A DNA stretch of 64,000 bases from Nitrosomonas sp. Nm51 (GCF_900111165.1 NZ_FOGH01000004.1:1-64000), one strand, 5' to 3'. Positions 31,048 to 41,228 are shown, counted from the stretch's first letter. Notes: generated by a model not told the origin, from the letters alone. Numbers and translations: made by a program.

Positions 31048-32772
31048 ATGGTAAACAATATGACGATTAAATCAAAACTGGTGATACTGATCGGTATGCT
31101 GTCATCCTTGCTGATAGCTATTGGCGGGCTAGGATTGTATGGTATTTACGAATCTAATCAGGGATTAAAAACAGTGTATGAAGACCGCACCGTACCCGCC
31201 GTCGATTTAGGCTTTATACTTGACCGGATGCAGCGCAGCCGCATTAACATGATTTTCGCTGCCAACTTGAACGATATAGAAGTGGCCAAAACACGCACTC
31301 AATTGATAGTCGAACGCGATGCGGAAATCGCCGAGATCTGGGCAAAATACATCGTCACAACTCTGACTCCTGAAGAGGAACAGCTTGCAAATACCTGGGT
31401 GCGTCAATGGGATGCGTACAAAGAAGTGCGCGACCGGATTATGCGCCTTTCCGTGGCGGGAGATTTTGCGGCGGCTGTGCAAACCAGACGGAATGATGCC
31501 CAAGCCAAGTTTGACGCAGTGGATGAAACCATGTTTAATTTAATTTCACTGCAGGGGCGTGTCGCCGAACAGGAATTTGCGCAGGCCCAGAATAGTTTTA
31601 ACACTATTCTCATGATTATTTCTGTCGCGATTGTTACAGGCGTCATTCTGGCAATTGTGATTGGTATGATGTTGATACGCTCGATTATCGGGCCGTTAAA
31701 TAACGCCGTTGCGGTCGCCAAAGCCGTTGCTTCCGGCGATCTGACCAGCCGTATCGAAGTCAATTCAACCAATGAAACAGGCCGTTTGATGCAGGCATTG
31801 AAACAAATGAACGGCAACCTGGTTGACCTGGTGGGCAAGATTCGCTCCGGTACCGATTCTATCTTTACTTCCTCGGGTGAAATTGCGTCGGGTAATTTGG
31901 ATTTGAGCCAGCGCACCGAAGAACAGGCATCCAGTCTGGAAGAGACCGCCGCTTCCATGGAAGAATTGACATCTACCGTCAAACAAAATGCAGACAATGC
32001 GCGTCAGGCCAATCAACTGGCTTCGGGTGCTTCTGAAGTAGCCGTTAAAGGTGGAGCTGTAGTCGGACAAGTGGTACAGACCATGAGTGCGATCAACGAC
32101 AGTTCCAAAAAAATTGTCGACATTATCAGCGTTATCGATGGTATTGCATTTCAAACGAATATTTTGGCATTGAATGCGGCAGTTGAAGCGGCACGTGCCG
32201 GTGAGCAGGGGCGCGGATTTGCTGTGGTGGCGACCGAAGTACGCACACTGGCGCAGCGATCCGCAGCGGCCGCCAAAGAAATCAAGGAATTGATCAGCAA
32301 TTCCGTCAATAAGGTTGAGGATGGCACCAGACTGGTTGATGAAGCGGGCACGACCATGGATGAAATCGTCAACGCCGTCAAGCGTGTGACAGACATTATG
32401 GCTGAAATCTCAGCGGCGTCGCAGGAGCAAAGCTCAGGTATCGAGCAGGTCAACCAGGCGGTTACCCAGATGGATGAAGTAACGCAGCAAAATGCCGCGC
32501 TGGTCGAAGAAGCTGCCGCCGCTGCCGAATCAATGAAAGAGCAGGCAGAAGAACTGGCCCGGGCAATAGCATCGTTTACGCTATCCGACAGTATGTTGAA
32601 AAAATCGGCTGCAAGCAGCAGGAAACCGGAAAATGTGACGCAGCTACCAAACCGCGCCACATCAGCTAAACACGTTATGAGCAGTAGCAATGAGAGTGCC
32701 GCAGCCCAGGCTGTATCTAAACCGAAAAAGGTTGCGATAGGTGGCGGCAATGATCACTGGGAAGAATTCTAG
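31048..32772 (+). CDS. Transmembrane methyl-accepting chemotaxis protein
   Basis: A 574-residue receptor. One membrane helix lies at about 8-32 and a second at about 188-215, flanking a periplasmic four-helix-bundle ligand domain (about 33-187). HAMP follows (about 212-265), then the signalling domain (about 270-530) with [20 protein letters not shown] at the tip. The C-terminus, after a variable linker, is NDHWEEF, which fits the pentapeptide that tethers CheR and CheB. It lies directly upstream of cheR-cheD-cheB. The ligand cannot be predicted. Confidence 0.96.
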   Translation: MVNNMTIKSKLVILIGMLSSLLIAIGGLGLYGIYESNQGLKTVYEDRTVPAVDLGFILDRMQRSRINMIFAANLNDIEVAKTRTQLIVERDAEIAEIWAKYIVTTLTPEEEQLANTWVRQWDAYKEVRDRIMRLSVAGDFAAAVQTRRNDAQAKFDAVDETMFNLISLQGRVAEQEFAQAQNSFNTILMIISVAIVTGVILAIVIGMMLIRSIIGPLNNAVAVAKAVASGDLTSRIEVNSTNETGRLMQALKQMNGNLVDLVGKIRSGTDSIFTSSGEIASGNLDLSQRTEEQASSLEETAASMEELTSTVKQNADNARQANQLASGASEVAVKGGAVVGQVVQTMSAINDSSKKIVDIISVIDGIAFQTNILALNAAVEAARAGEQGRGFAVVATEVRTLAQRSAAAAKEIKELISNSVNKVEDGTRLVDEAGTTMDEIVNAVKRVTDIMAEISAASQEQSSGIEQVNQAVTQMDEVTQQNAALVEEAAAAAESMKEQAEELARAIASFTLSDSMLKKSAASSRKPENVTQLPNRATSAKHVMSSSNESAAAQAVSKPKKVAIGGGNDHWEEF

Positions 32773-32912
32773 CCAGTCCAGACGCTTCACATCATGATCT
32801 GGCCAACCAGGTTTTTTGAGTTTCCGGCAAATAAATTTTGCTTGAACTCAAAAAACCAGCAGGCCGGATCAAAAAGTATAAGTATAAAATTTACGACCGG
32901 AGTGCATAAACT

Positions 32913-33839
32913 ATGTGGGAAACTCAGATAAAAAAAACGGAAAGCGCATCCCGTGAATATACCTATACGCAAGCAGATTTCGAAAAAGTCAAAGAAACAA
33001 TCTATGCATATACCGGTATTTCCTTATCGGAATCCAAGCATAATATGGTGTACAGCCGATTGGCCCGGCGCTTACGTGTCTATGGCTTAACAAGCTTTAA
33101 AGAATATCTCAGTCTGCTGGATAGCGCCGGCTCGACAGAGCAACAGGAATTTGTCAACGCACTGACGACCAACCTGACTGCTTTTTTTCGAGAAAACCAT
33201 CATTTTCCGATTCTGGAACAGCACCTCAAAACATGCAAAAAGCCGCGTTCGCTGCATACGAATGATTTTTCCAGTTCAGATGATTACCATCAAATGCGGG
33301 GGAATCAACACAAGATCCACCTCTGGTGCACTGCTTCTTCAACCGGAGAAGAACCCTATTCCATGGCGATTACAGCTATCAGGGCATTCAATTCGCTGAC
33401 ACCACCGGTCCATATCCTGGCGACAGACATCGATACGCAAGTGCTGCAAAAAGCGCGTGAAGGCATCTATACAATGGATCGCGTGGAAAAATTACCGCAA
33501 AACGTGCTGCAGGCATTTTTTTACAAGGGCAAAGGACGTAATGCAGGCACCGTCAAAGTGCGGGATGAAGTACGTAATTTAGTGACATTCCGGAAAATCA
33601 ATTTACTCGAAAACAACTGGTCTATTCGAGGCGCTTTTCAGGCTATTTTCTGCCGCAATGTCATGATTTATTTTGATAAACAAACGCAATACAAGATTTT
33701 GAAAAAATTCGCGCCATTACTCGATGAAGGCGGGCTGCTGTTTGCAGGTCATTCTGAAAGTTTGCAGCATGCTTCAGACCTTTTCAAACTACGGTCAAAT
33801 ACGGTGTATGAAGTTGCAGATAACAGGAATAAATCATGA
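32913..33839 (+). CDS. cheR: Chemoreceptor glutamate methyltransferase CheR
   Basis: Methylates receptor glutamates with S-adenosylmethionine during adaptation. At 308 residues it has the helical N-terminal domain (about 20-85) and the methyltransferase domain with WCTASSTGEEPYSMAI as the S-adenosylmethionine loop, ILATDIDTQVLQKAREG, and AIFCRNVMIYFDK. Its stop overlaps the cheD start by four bases (ATGA), indicating translational coupling. Pentapeptide-tailed receptors in the same operon are its likely substrates. Confidence 0.97.
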   Translation: MWETQIKKTESASREYTYTQADFEKVKETIYAYTGISLSESKHNMVYSRLARRLRVYGLTSFKEYLSLLDSAGSTEQQEFVNALTTNLTAFFRENHHFPILEQHLKTCKKPRSLHTNDFSSSDDYHQMRGNQHKIHLWCTASSTGEEPYSMAITAIRAFNSLTPPVHILATDIDTQVLQKAREGIYTMDRVEKLPQNVLQAFFYKGKGRNAGTVKVRDEVRNLVTFRKINLLENNWSIRGAFQAIFCRNVMIYFDKQTQYKILKKFAPLLDEGGLLFAGHSESLQHASDLFKLRSNTVYEVADNRNKS

Positions 33840-34483
33840 TCGAGATTGAGAATAAAAAAATCACATCGATTGACAAACAAATAGCAACAAATTTTTATTA
33901 CGCTAATGATTTCAAAATACAAGCAGTTAAATTATTGCCCGGCGAGTACTTTATAACAGACAGCGACAAGTTACTGGTGACTACCCTTGGCTCATGTATT
34001 GCCGCTTGTTTGCGCGACAAACAAAGCGGTATCGGCGGCATGAATCATTTTATGCTGCCTGACGGTGGGCCATCGGATGCCAATACACAGCTCGGCGCAT
34101 CTGCGCGTTATGGGACTTATGCAATGGAAATACTGATTAATCGATTATTAAAGCTCGGTGCGCGGCGCGCAAACCTGGAAGCAAAAGTATTTGGCGGCGG
34201 CAATGTGATGAAAGAGCTTGCAACATCCAATGTAGGGCAACGTAACGCTGATTTCGTACTCAGGTTTTTGGCTACTGAAAATATTCGGATAGTTGCAAAG
34301 GATTTAGTCGACATCTATCCACGGAAAGTTTTTTTCTTTCCGAAAACCGGCAAGGTTTTGGTCAAGAAACTGAAAGACAGCTATCTGAAAAATATTTCGG
34401 AATATGAGAAAAATTACATTCAGCAAGTTAATCAATTAAATCACTCAGGTGAAACGAGTGGAACGATTGAGCTTTTTTCCTGA
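33836..34483 (+). CDS. cheD: Chemoreceptor glutamine deamidase CheD
   Basis: Deamidates specific receptor glutamines. The 215-residue protein carries LLVTTLGSCIAACLRD with the catalytic Cys, then GGMNHFMLPDGG with the catalytic His, and KVFGGGNVM. It ends after a Ser/Gly-rich stretch in SGTIELFS, resembling the KIELF end of the CheZ-like protein. The ATG overlaps the cheR stop; cheB follows after 35 bases. Confidence 0.95.
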   Translation: MIEIENKKITSIDKQIATNFYYANDFKIQAVKLLPGEYFITDSDKLLVTTLGSCIAACLRDKQSGIGGMNHFMLPDGGPSDANTQLGASARYGTYAMEILINRLLKLGARRANLEAKVFGGGNVMKELATSNVGQRNADFVLRFLATENIRIVAKDLVDIYPRKVFFFPKTGKVLVKKLKDSYLKNISEYEKNYIQQVNQLNHSGETSGTIELFS

Positions 34484-34518
34484 CATCAAAATATTGCATC
34501 TTTGTTTAGGATTGGTTT

Positions 34519-35598
34519 ATGCGCAAAACTAGAGTTTTAATCATTGACGATTCCGCACTTGTCCGGAAAATGTTAACTGAAATTATCAGCAGTCAGGCGG
34601 ATATGGAAGTAATTGGCGCGGCGCCCGACCCACTGGTTGCCCGGGAAATGATTCGCGAAATGAACCCCGATGTGTTAACGCTGGATGTTGAAATGCCGAA
34701 AATGGATGGTCTCGACTTTCTCGAGCGATTAATGCGGCTAAGACCGATGCCTGTTTTAATGATTTCCACTTTAACTGAAAGAGATTCAGAGATCACATTG
34801 CGCGCACTTGAACTTGGCGCGGTGGATTTTATCGCAAAACCGAAAATTGAGATTGCATCAGGTTTGCAGGAATACTCCGATCAAATTGCGCACAAACTGC
34901 GTATCGCCAGACGTGCGCGCATCAAACGTATTGCACCCGGCACTAGCGCGGAATCACAGATGAAGACACAAACCCTGCCAGCGTTAACCAGCCGTGTCGC
35001 CTCAACAGAAAAACTCATTATTATTGGCGCCTCGACAGGCGGTACCGAAGCACTCAAGGATTTTCTCATACAATTGCCGTCCAATTGCCCGGGTATTCTG
35101 ATCGCGCAGCATATGCCTGAACTGTTTACAAAATCGTTTGCGGATCGGCTGGACAAGTTATGTAAAATCAGAGTCGTTGAAGCGCAAGGTGGTGAGCGCG
35201 TCCTGCCTGGTCACGCATTTATCGCGCCAGGACATTCCCATCTTTTACTGCAGCGCAGCGGCGCGAACTATATCACTGAACTGAATCAGGGAGAACCGGT
35301 TAACCGTCACTGTCCTTCGGTTGACGTGCTCTTTTACTCAGCAGCAAAAACTGCGGGCAAGAATGCGGTCGGCGTCATTATGACCGGCATGGGTAAGGAT
35401 GGTGCTGCCGGTATGTTAGCCATGCATGACGCTGGCACCTATAATTTTGCGCAGGATGAAGCCAGCTGTGTTGTCTATGGCATGCCCAAAGAGGCGGTTA
35501 CCGCAGGTGGTGTTGATGAAATTGTTCCACTGCGGGATATGGCAAGAAAAGTGCTGACAAAGATCGCCGGTATGGGTACGCACGCTGTCCGTGTCTAA
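34519..35598 (+). CDS. cheB: Chemotaxis response regulator methylesterase CheB
   Basis: Removes methyl groups from receptors when phosphorylated by CheA. The 359-residue protein has a receiver domain (1-120) with Asp56 in [12 protein letters not shown], a linker, and a methylesterase domain (about 160-350). The catalytic triad is Ser in [11 protein letters not shown], His in [14 protein letters not shown] and Asp in [11 protein letters not shown]. Its TAA stop at 35596-35598 is also the first bases of an inverted-repeat element (35596-35760), so the natural C-terminus may have been altered. Confidence 0.96.
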   Translation: MRKTRVLIIDDSALVRKMLTEIISSQADMEVIGAAPDPLVAREMIREMNPDVLTLDVEMPKMDGLDFLERLMRLRPMPVLMISTLTERDSEITLRALELGAVDFIAKPKIEIASGLQEYSDQIAHKLRIARRARIKRIAPGTSAESQMKTQTLPALTSRVASTEKLIIIGASTGGTEALKDFLIQLPSNCPGILIAQHMPELFTKSFADRLDKLCKIRVVEAQGGERVLPGHAFIAPGHSHLLLQRSGANYITELNQGEPVNRHCPSVDVLFYSAAKTAGKNAVGVIMTGMGKDGAAGMLAMHDAGTYNFAQDEASCVVYGMPKEAVTAGGVDEIVPLRDMARKVLTKIAGMGTHAVRV

Positions 35599-35760
35599 GG
35601 AGTCGTTCATAAATAACTGTAACACCCGGATCACATCTGGCGGGCACACTGCGGCGTCGTTCGTCGTCGCCATAGCTTGTGCTATGACTCATCCTCCCGC
35701 CTTGCATTGCATCCCGCCAGACGCGCCCGATTGTCACACTTATTTATTCGCGACTCCTAA
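35596..35760. repeat. 165-bp MITE-like inverted-repeat element abutting cheB
   Basis: The left arm begins TAAGGAGTCGTTCATAAATA and the right arm, read on the other strand, begins TTAGGAGTCGCGAATAAATA. Homology between the arms continues inward to CTGGCGGG, about 47 bases each with mismatches. There is no open frame. The outermost TAA of the left arm is the cheB stop codon. The flanks are too short to prove a target-site duplication. Confidence 0.75.
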
Positions 35761-35885
35761 AATCATCTCGTCACGGAATTTGGGGTTTGTTTAAAAAAGA
35801 GAACATTCAGGATTCCGACAAAGTATATATTGCCGCAAAAACCAGTCGATCAAACTAACCATGCACTTAATGGAGGAAATAAATT

Positions 35886-37592
35886 ATGCGCGTAAACATG
35901 CCAATCACCACAATCGAAAAAGACTTCCGCGAATCGGATGGATTGATATCCAAAACAGATCCAAAAGGCCGGATAACTTTCGTGAACGATGCATTTGTTC
36001 AAGTCAGCGGTTTTTCGCGTGAAGAACTGCACGGCAAGGCGCATAATATCGTTCGCCATCCGGATATGCCGGAAGAAGCGTTTGATGACTTATGGAAAAC
36101 AATCAAATCCGGAAAGCCATGGACGGGAGTCATCAAGAACAGATGTAAAAACGGGGATTATTATTGGGTAGAAGCCAATGTGTCGCCGCTGCGCGAAGGC
36201 AATCAAATTACCGGCTATATTTCGATCCGCAACAAACCGACAAGCGAACAGATAAAATCTGCCGAAGCATTGTTTTGCGATATTAAAGCGGAAAAAGCCG
36301 TCCTTAAAGAAGGCAGGATTGTCAAAAAGGGTATTGCAGGCAAATTGACAGGCATGATGAATCCATCGGTAAAGGCCAAATTAAGTCTGGCATTCGCTAT
36401 CCCATGCATGACGCTTCTTCTGGCGGTGACCGGCGCTGTAATTGGGCTGGCGGCGCAATACCCAACCGGCTATGCGACAACCATAGGGTTTGGTTTTCTG
36501 GTTTCAGTAATACTGGGTTACTACAGTGTTTCATCCATTTCGCGGCCGTTAAAAGATCTTTCGGATGCAATTATTCGCGCGGCATCCGGTGACTTTTCTC
36601 CTTTAAACTATCCGCCTGCAAATGGCGAATTGGGACGGTTGCAGGAATTGTTAAAGCTCATGAACAGAAACATGCGCCGTATCTTGCTGAATATTTCTAT
36701 CAGTACCGACATCGTCTCACGCACTTCGGAGGATTTGGTTACTGGAAATGACGAATTAAGCCGGCGCACGACTGAACAGACAGCAAATCTTGAAAAAACA
36801 GCGGCATCCATGGAAGAATTGACTTCAACCGTGGCGCAGAATGACGAAAACGTGCAGGAAGTCAATAAGCTTGGAATACAGGCCAGTACTGTAGCCTCCA
36901 AGGGCGGCGAAATTGTCAATGACGTTGTGCATACCATGAATTTGATTCATGAAAGCGCCAAAAAGGTTGTTAATATCATCAGTGTCATTGACGAAATTGC
37001 GTTTCAGACCAATATTCTGGCATTAAATGCAGGCGTTGAGTCGGCGCGCGCAGGAGAACATGGCCGGGGATTTGCAGTCGTCGCTTCGGAAGTGCGCATG
37101 CTTGCGCAGCGCTCGGCAACCGCGGCAAAAGAAATAGCCGCGTTGATTAACAATTCGGTTAATCAGATCGAGGCCGGCACAGAACTGGCCGACAAAGCGG
37201 GACAGACAATGACTGAAGTCGTGAATGCCGTGCAAAAAGTAACCGAAATTATGGCCGATATTACCAATGCATCCCGCGAGCAAAATTCCGGTATTGAGCA
37301 GATTAATGAAGCCATGATCAGTCTGGATACAGTTACTCAGCAGAACACTGCTTTAGTGCAGGATATTGCAGAATCAACTGAAATACTGCAAAAACAAACA
37401 GATAATGTCACAGAAGCGTTTACTGTGTTAAAACTAAATAATACTGCAAGCCCCGAGGTAAAATTTGACCGGCGTAACAAAACAAGAATTGCATCAAGAG
37501 TACGACAACAAAATACTGCCGATAGAAGGAGCGGCCAACGCCCGGCTAATATTCACCGCATTCCAGAACGCAAAAACAACGCTGCTGGATAA
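35886..37592 (+). CDS. Aer-like PAS chemoreceptor
   Basis: A 568-residue receptor resembling Aer, the flavin-based energy and oxygen sensor. The N-terminal PAS domain (about 20-120) has [20 protein letters not shown] and the Aer-type [10 protein letters not shown] motif. Two membrane-spanning segments lie at about 165-225 with a short loop. A HAMP-like segment and signalling domain follow, with [20 protein letters not shown] at the tip. Unlike the other two receptors it lacks a pentapeptide, ending in KNNAAG, so it probably depends on the others for adaptation. An ATG at 35886 follows GGAGG. It lies after the MITE-like element, which separates it from cheB. Confidence 0.93.
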   Translation: MRVNMPITTIEKDFRESDGLISKTDPKGRITFVNDAFVQVSGFSREELHGKAHNIVRHPDMPEEAFDDLWKTIKSGKPWTGVIKNRCKNGDYYWVEANVSPLREGNQITGYISIRNKPTSEQIKSAEALFCDIKAEKAVLKEGRIVKKGIAGKLTGMMNPSVKAKLSLAFAIPCMTLLLAVTGAVIGLAAQYPTGYATTIGFGFLVSVILGYYSVSSISRPLKDLSDAIIRAASGDFSPLNYPPANGELGRLQELLKLMNRNMRRILLNISISTDIVSRTSEDLVTGNDELSRRTTEQTANLEKTAASMEELTSTVAQNDENVQEVNKLGIQASTVASKGGEIVNDVVHTMNLIHESAKKVVNIISVIDEIAFQTNILALNAGVESARAGEHGRGFAVVASEVRMLAQRSATAAKEIAALINNSVNQIEAGTELADKAGQTMTEVVNAVQKVTEIMADITNASREQNSGIEQINEAMISLDTVTQQNTALVQDIAESTEILQKQTDNVTEAFTVLKLNNTASPEVKFDRRNKTRIASRVRQQNTADRRSGQRPANIHRIPERKNNAAG

Positions 37593-37817
37593 CAACAAAA
37601 ACATGTGCGTTCCACATCATTAGAAGGGGCGCGCATAAACAGTCATCAGCTGATCTTTTTACTCTGAAAGGGAGCATGTGATTTTTTCACGCACCATATT
37701 AGGCATTGTTTGAAAAAGATACAAAAAACACGCAAGCCTTGATTTATCGCCGCTCAGGTTGATTTTCCGGGCTATTTTGATAAGATGACACGCGTTTTGT
37801 TATAAAAAACACAAACC

Positions 37818-38342
37818 ATGTATTATCAAGACGCAAAACGACATACAAAGAAATCTTGCTTATTTGGCGCAGGCCTTTTGTTCATATGGTTGATTGCTGG
37901 ATGTGGCGCGCTTCCTGAAAGGCAGGCAGGAAGCTATAAATTCAAATCCGCGACGCTCGTTAAACAGTCTTCACACAAGTCAGTTATTCACAGCCTGTAT
38001 CACCAACATCAGGAATGGGCAGGTGTCCGCTACAGACTGGGAGGGTTAAGTAAAAACGGTATTGATTGCTCGGGCTTCGTTTATCTGACGTACAAATCAA
38101 AAATGGGCGTGCATTTACCGAGGACGACACGCCAGCAGTCCAGGCTGGGCAGAGAGATTAAAAAGCATGAATTGAGTGCGGGCGATTTGGTGTTCTTTCG
38201 CACCGGGCCAACATCGAGACACGTCGGCATTTATTTAGAAAAAAATAAATTCCTCCATGTTTCCCAAAAAAAAGGCGTTACGATTTCGCGCCTAGATAAT
38301 ATCTACTGGAATGCTAAATACTGGAAATCCATCCGGGTATGA
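37818..38342 (+). CDS. NlpC/P60 peptidoglycan hydrolase lipoprotein
   Basis: A 174-residue lipoprotein with lipobox LIAGC, Cys29 being the lipidation site. The NlpC/P60 domain carries the catalytic triad: Cys84 in GIDCSGFVYLTY, His135 in SRHVGIYL, and a third polar residue in the FLHVS stretch. It should cleave peptide cross-links of peptidoglycan at the outer membrane, like Spr (MepS) of E. coli. It has its own short gap and is followed after 24 bases by a methyltransferase-like gene. Confidence 0.93.
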   Translation: MYYQDAKRHTKKSCLFGAGLLFIWLIAGCGALPERQAGSYKFKSATLVKQSSHKSVIHSLYHQHQEWAGVRYRLGGLSKNGIDCSGFVYLTYKSKMGVHLPRTTRQQSRLGREIKKHELSAGDLVFFRTGPTSRHVGIYLEKNKFLHVSQKKGVTISRLDNIYWNAKYWKSIRV

Positions 38343-38366
38343 GCGTTTGTCAATAGCGGGGCAAAA

Positions 38367-38828
38367 ATGCACCAGCAGCCACCATTGATTCCACCTGTAC
38401 TGGTGTGGGTTGTTTTTGCGTTAGCAATGTGGTTTCTTTCTGTTTCGGTGCCAGTTTTATTACTAAAAACCGGGCCCAATATTGTTTTCCCAGTAATCAT
38501 GACCGCGATTGGCGCATTCATTATTTTATCGTGCGCTGTTACGTTTATGCGCAAAAAAACAACTTTAAATCCAATGAAGCCGGAACTTGCCACAGCTTTA
38601 ATAAAAACCGGCTTGTACCAATATAGCCGCAACCCAATTTATCTGGGATTCGTCATTATGTTGACAGGTTGGAGTGTGTACTTAAATAATGTACCCGCAT
38701 TCATCCTGATTGCAGGCTTTATTTTCTACATGAATCGATTTCAGATTGAACCAGAAGAAAGATCACTGAGTCGAATCTTTGGGGCCGAATTTGAATTATA
38801 CAAACGAACCGTACGACGTTGGCTATAA
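38367..38828 (+). CDS. Isoprenylcysteine carboxyl methyltransferase-like membrane protein
   Basis: A 153-residue protein with four or five membrane helices. It carries the family signature near the C-terminus: LIKTGLYQYSRNPIYLGF and FYMNRFQIEPEERSLSRIFG, with the His/Arg-Asn-Pro and Glu-Glu residues that bind S-adenosylmethionine. In bacteria these are ICMT/PEMT-like methyltransferases, and the acceptor is unknown. It lies between the NlpC lipoprotein and a DUF4389 gene, all close-packed. Confidence 0.88.
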   Translation: MHQQPPLIPPVLVWVVFALAMWFLSVSVPVLLLKTGPNIVFPVIMTAIGAFIILSCAVTFMRKKTTLNPMKPELATALIKTGLYQYSRNPIYLGFVIMLTGWSVYLNNVPAFILIAGFIFYMNRFQIEPEERSLSRIFGAEFELYKRTVRRWL

Positions 38829-38861
38829 ACACACATCCGCTTAATGGAGTTTAATAGAAAA

Positions 38862-39176
38862 ATGACTGAAAAATCCATACAAAAAAACGAGATTCTGATC
38901 CGCGGACTCTTTATGTTATTTTTTATCGTGATTTACAGCATCTCAAAATTTCTTATTATTGGTGTTATGTTATTTCAGTTTGTTACGATTTTACTGACGG
39001 AAAAACCAAACGAACAAATCCTCAAATTTTCATATGGCCTTGGCGCCTATATTTATCAAATTATTCAATTTCTGTCATTCAACAGCGAACAGCGCCCGTT
39101 TCCTTTTAGCAAGTGGCCGGATGGCACTCAAACTCATATTAAAAACAATACATCGGATCAGATATCAGGCCAATAA
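38862..39176 (+). CDS. DUF4389 small membrane protein
   Basis: A 104-residue protein starting MTEKSIQKNEILIRG. It has two membrane helices (about 20-45) in LFMLFFIVIYSISKFLIIGV and a conserved region containing LTEKPNEQILKFSYGLGAYI, characteristic of DUF4389. The C-terminus ends with FPFSKWPDG. GGAG lies 12 bases before this ATG; the in-frame ATG at 38844 overlaps that site. Function is unknown. In related genomes it often accompanies lipid-linked or envelope genes. Confidence 0.8.
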   Translation: MTEKSIQKNEILIRGLFMLFFIVIYSISKFLIIGVMLFQFVTILLTEKPNEQILKFSYGLGAYIYQIIQFLSFNSEQRPFPFSKWPDGTQTHIKNNTSDQISGQ

Positions 39177-39179
39177 CCA

Positions 39180-39620
39180 AACTTACTCTGCATTGTAGAT
39201 TTTAACGCGTTTTTAGATGCTGGTTAATTCGGATTCGACCAACCTTGCCCCTATTGAATCGGACCCGGCAGGTTTGGGCACTGAAGCGCCGAAAATAAGG
39301 AGTTATTTTCTGTAGGGTTACTTTTATAAAGAAGATAAATACAGAAAAAATAAAGTGCGCAAAAAACGCAGAAATCATTCACCGGAACTCAAACCAATAG
39401 TCTCGCTGGCGGTGATCCATGGATGATCAGTCGCTAACTGAGCTGTCTTACAAGACATCAACAGCAATCTGTTCATCACTGTAGAGAAAATGACAATATT
39501 GACCGGAATTTCTGAATAAAAACGAATGCGGAAATTTAAATCACAGTTTCAATCCTGCATTGCGGTGCTGAGAATTTTCGGTAAAAACATTAATAGAAAT
39601 TAATTCAAAGCCGATTTCAT
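39180..39620. other. 440-bp gap with insertion-sequence debris
   Basis: Apart from the degenerate OrfA segment in its second half, the sequence shows nothing recognisable. The promoter of the downstream APH/P-loop kinase gene should lie in the last 150 bases. Confidence 0.4.
39356..39500 (+). pseudogene. IS3-family OrfA remnant, multiply frameshifted
   Basis: Conceptual translation gives KKRRNHSPELKPIVSLAVIHG, then in another frame DQSLTELSYK, then DINSN and HHCREND in further frames. Together these follow the order of an IS3-type OrfA helix-turn-helix N-terminus (RRNHSPELKAKVALAAI..LTELSQKFDINSNQIHHWKR). At least three frame changes and a stop show it is long dead. No OrfB, ends or duplications are seen. 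Confidence 0.6.
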
Positions 39621-41228
39621 ATGCAAGCAGACAGCAAACCGTCCAGTGAACTTATCCGTTCACTCATGCAGGCCGAGGTATATGACCATCCGGTCAAAGC
39701 CATCAAACTCATCGAAACGCATATTTCCTGGGTGATTCTGACCGGCACCTATGCTTACAAAATCAAAAAGCCGTGTAATCTCGGATTCCTCGATTTCTCA
39801 TCGTTGTCTCAACGCAGGTATTTTTGCCATGAAGAATTACGTTTGAATAAACGACTCGCCGCACCTATTTACCTGGACATAATTACTATTACAGGCAGCC
39901 CGGCACACCCCGTTTTACAGGGAACCGGAGAAGTCATTGAGTATGCGCTTAAAATGGTTCAGTTTCCGCAGAGTGCCCAGCTTGACATTATGCTTGAAGA
40001 CGGCAAACTCGGAAATACACACATTGATGCATTCGCGCATCGTTTGGCAGTGTTCCATCAAAACGCCGCAATAGCCGCGCCAGACATCTGCTACGGCAGT
40101 CCCGAGCATGTCAAACAATCTGTTACACAAACATTTGAAAATATCCGTTCCAGCCAGGAAGCGCAGCAACACGGCGCAAAGTTGACTGAATTGGAGAATT
40201 GGAGCAGTTCTTTTTTCTCAACACGAAAACATCTGTTTGAACAACGCAAACGGGACGGATTTATTCGTGAATGTCATGGTGATCTGCATTTACGCAATCT
40301 TTTATGGTTGCATGACAAGCCACTCGCCTTTGACTGTCTGGAATTCGATCCGAATTTACGCTGGATAGATACGCTATCCGACATTGCGTTTCTAGTTATG
40401 GATTTGCAGGACAAAAAAAAACCACAATTGGCTTATCGTCTCCTGAATGCATACTTGGCGTATTGCGGAGATTACTCTGGACTTCAGGTATTCCGTTTTT
40501 ATCTGGTTTACCGTGCAATCATCCGCGCCATGGTTGAAGCAATCAGAGCCGGGCAAGCCGGTATCTCGACAGCGGAAAAGTACAAAGCAGAAAAAGACTG
40601 CCATACTTATATGACTCTCGCAAAGTCATATATCTGTCCTCAAAAACCGGTTTTGGTTATTGCACACGGCTTCTCCGCTTCAGGGAAAAGTACGTTATCA
40701 CAACTTTTGCTTGAACGTATCGGTGCCATACGCGTTCGCTCCGATGTAGAACGAAAGCGTATATTCGGCCTGCTTGACAACACGAGCACAACAAATAGCA
40801 GGTCAAATACAGACCGTGCTAATGCACATTACGGCACCCCTCCACACATTTATTCACCTGAAGCCAGCACAAAGGCATATGCAAAACTCAGCATACTGGC
40901 TGAGGACATACTCGAAGCCGGTTTTCCAGTGATTCTTGACGCGGCTTTTCTCAAGCATAAGGAGCGACTCTCCTTTCAAGAATTGGCGCAAAACAGACAG
41001 TTACCGTTTATTATACTGTCAGTAAATGCAAGCCCTGATACATTGCGCCGCCGCATACGTGCCAGGCCAAAAGGTATCTCAGATGCTGATATTTCAGTTC
41101 TCGAACATCAACTGAAGACATCCGAGCCTCTACACGAAGATGAGCTGCCTTATGTTATAACCGTCGATACCGAACAAAATTTAAATTTGGATGAACTGGC
41201 CATGGCGATTTTGCAAAAGAGCTGCTAA
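39621..41228 (+). CDS. Fused APH-like and P-loop kinase protein
   Basis: A 535-residue protein with two kinase-like halves. The N-terminal half (about 1-340) resembles aminoglycoside phosphotransferases, with ECHGDLHLRNLLWLHDKP as catalytic loop and AFDCLEFDP as the metal-binding Asp motif. The C-terminal half (about 345-535) is a P-loop kinase with VIAHGFSASGKSTLSQLL (Walker A) and an ILDAAFLKHKER region. Such fusions are conserved but uncharacterised; drug resistance should not be inferred. No signal or membrane segments. The ATG at 39621 is the only good start. Confidence 0.88.
   Translation: MQADSKPSSELIRSLMQAEVYDHPVKAIKLIETHISWVILTGTYAYKIKKPCNLGFLDFSSLSQRRYFCHEELRLNKRLAAPIYLDIITITGSPAHPVLQGTGEVIEYALKMVQFPQSAQLDIMLEDGKLGNTHIDAFAHRLAVFHQNAAIAAPDICYGSPEHVKQSVTQTFENIRSSQEAQQHGAKLTELENWSSSFFSTRKHLFEQRKRDGFIRECHGDLHLRNLLWLHDKPLAFDCLEFDPNLRWIDTLSDIAFLVMDLQDKKKPQLAYRLLNAYLAYCGDYSGLQVFRFYLVYRAIIRAMVEAIRAGQAGISTAEKYKAEKDCHTYMTLAKSYICPQKPVLVIAHGFSASGKSTLSQLLLERIGAIRVRSDVERKRIFGLLDNTSTTNSRSNTDRANAHYGTPPHIYSPEASTKAYAKLSILAEDILEAGFPVILDAAFLKHKERLSFQELAQNRQLPFIILSVNASPDTLRRRIRARPKGISDADISVLEHQLKTSEPLHEDELPYVITVDTEQNLNLDELAMAILQKSC

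Noticed and set aside
39621-41228. Aminoglycoside resistance gene
   Set aside because: The APH-like fold is shared by many kinases, and the fusion to a P-loop kinase is a conserved housekeeping-type family with no resistance signature.
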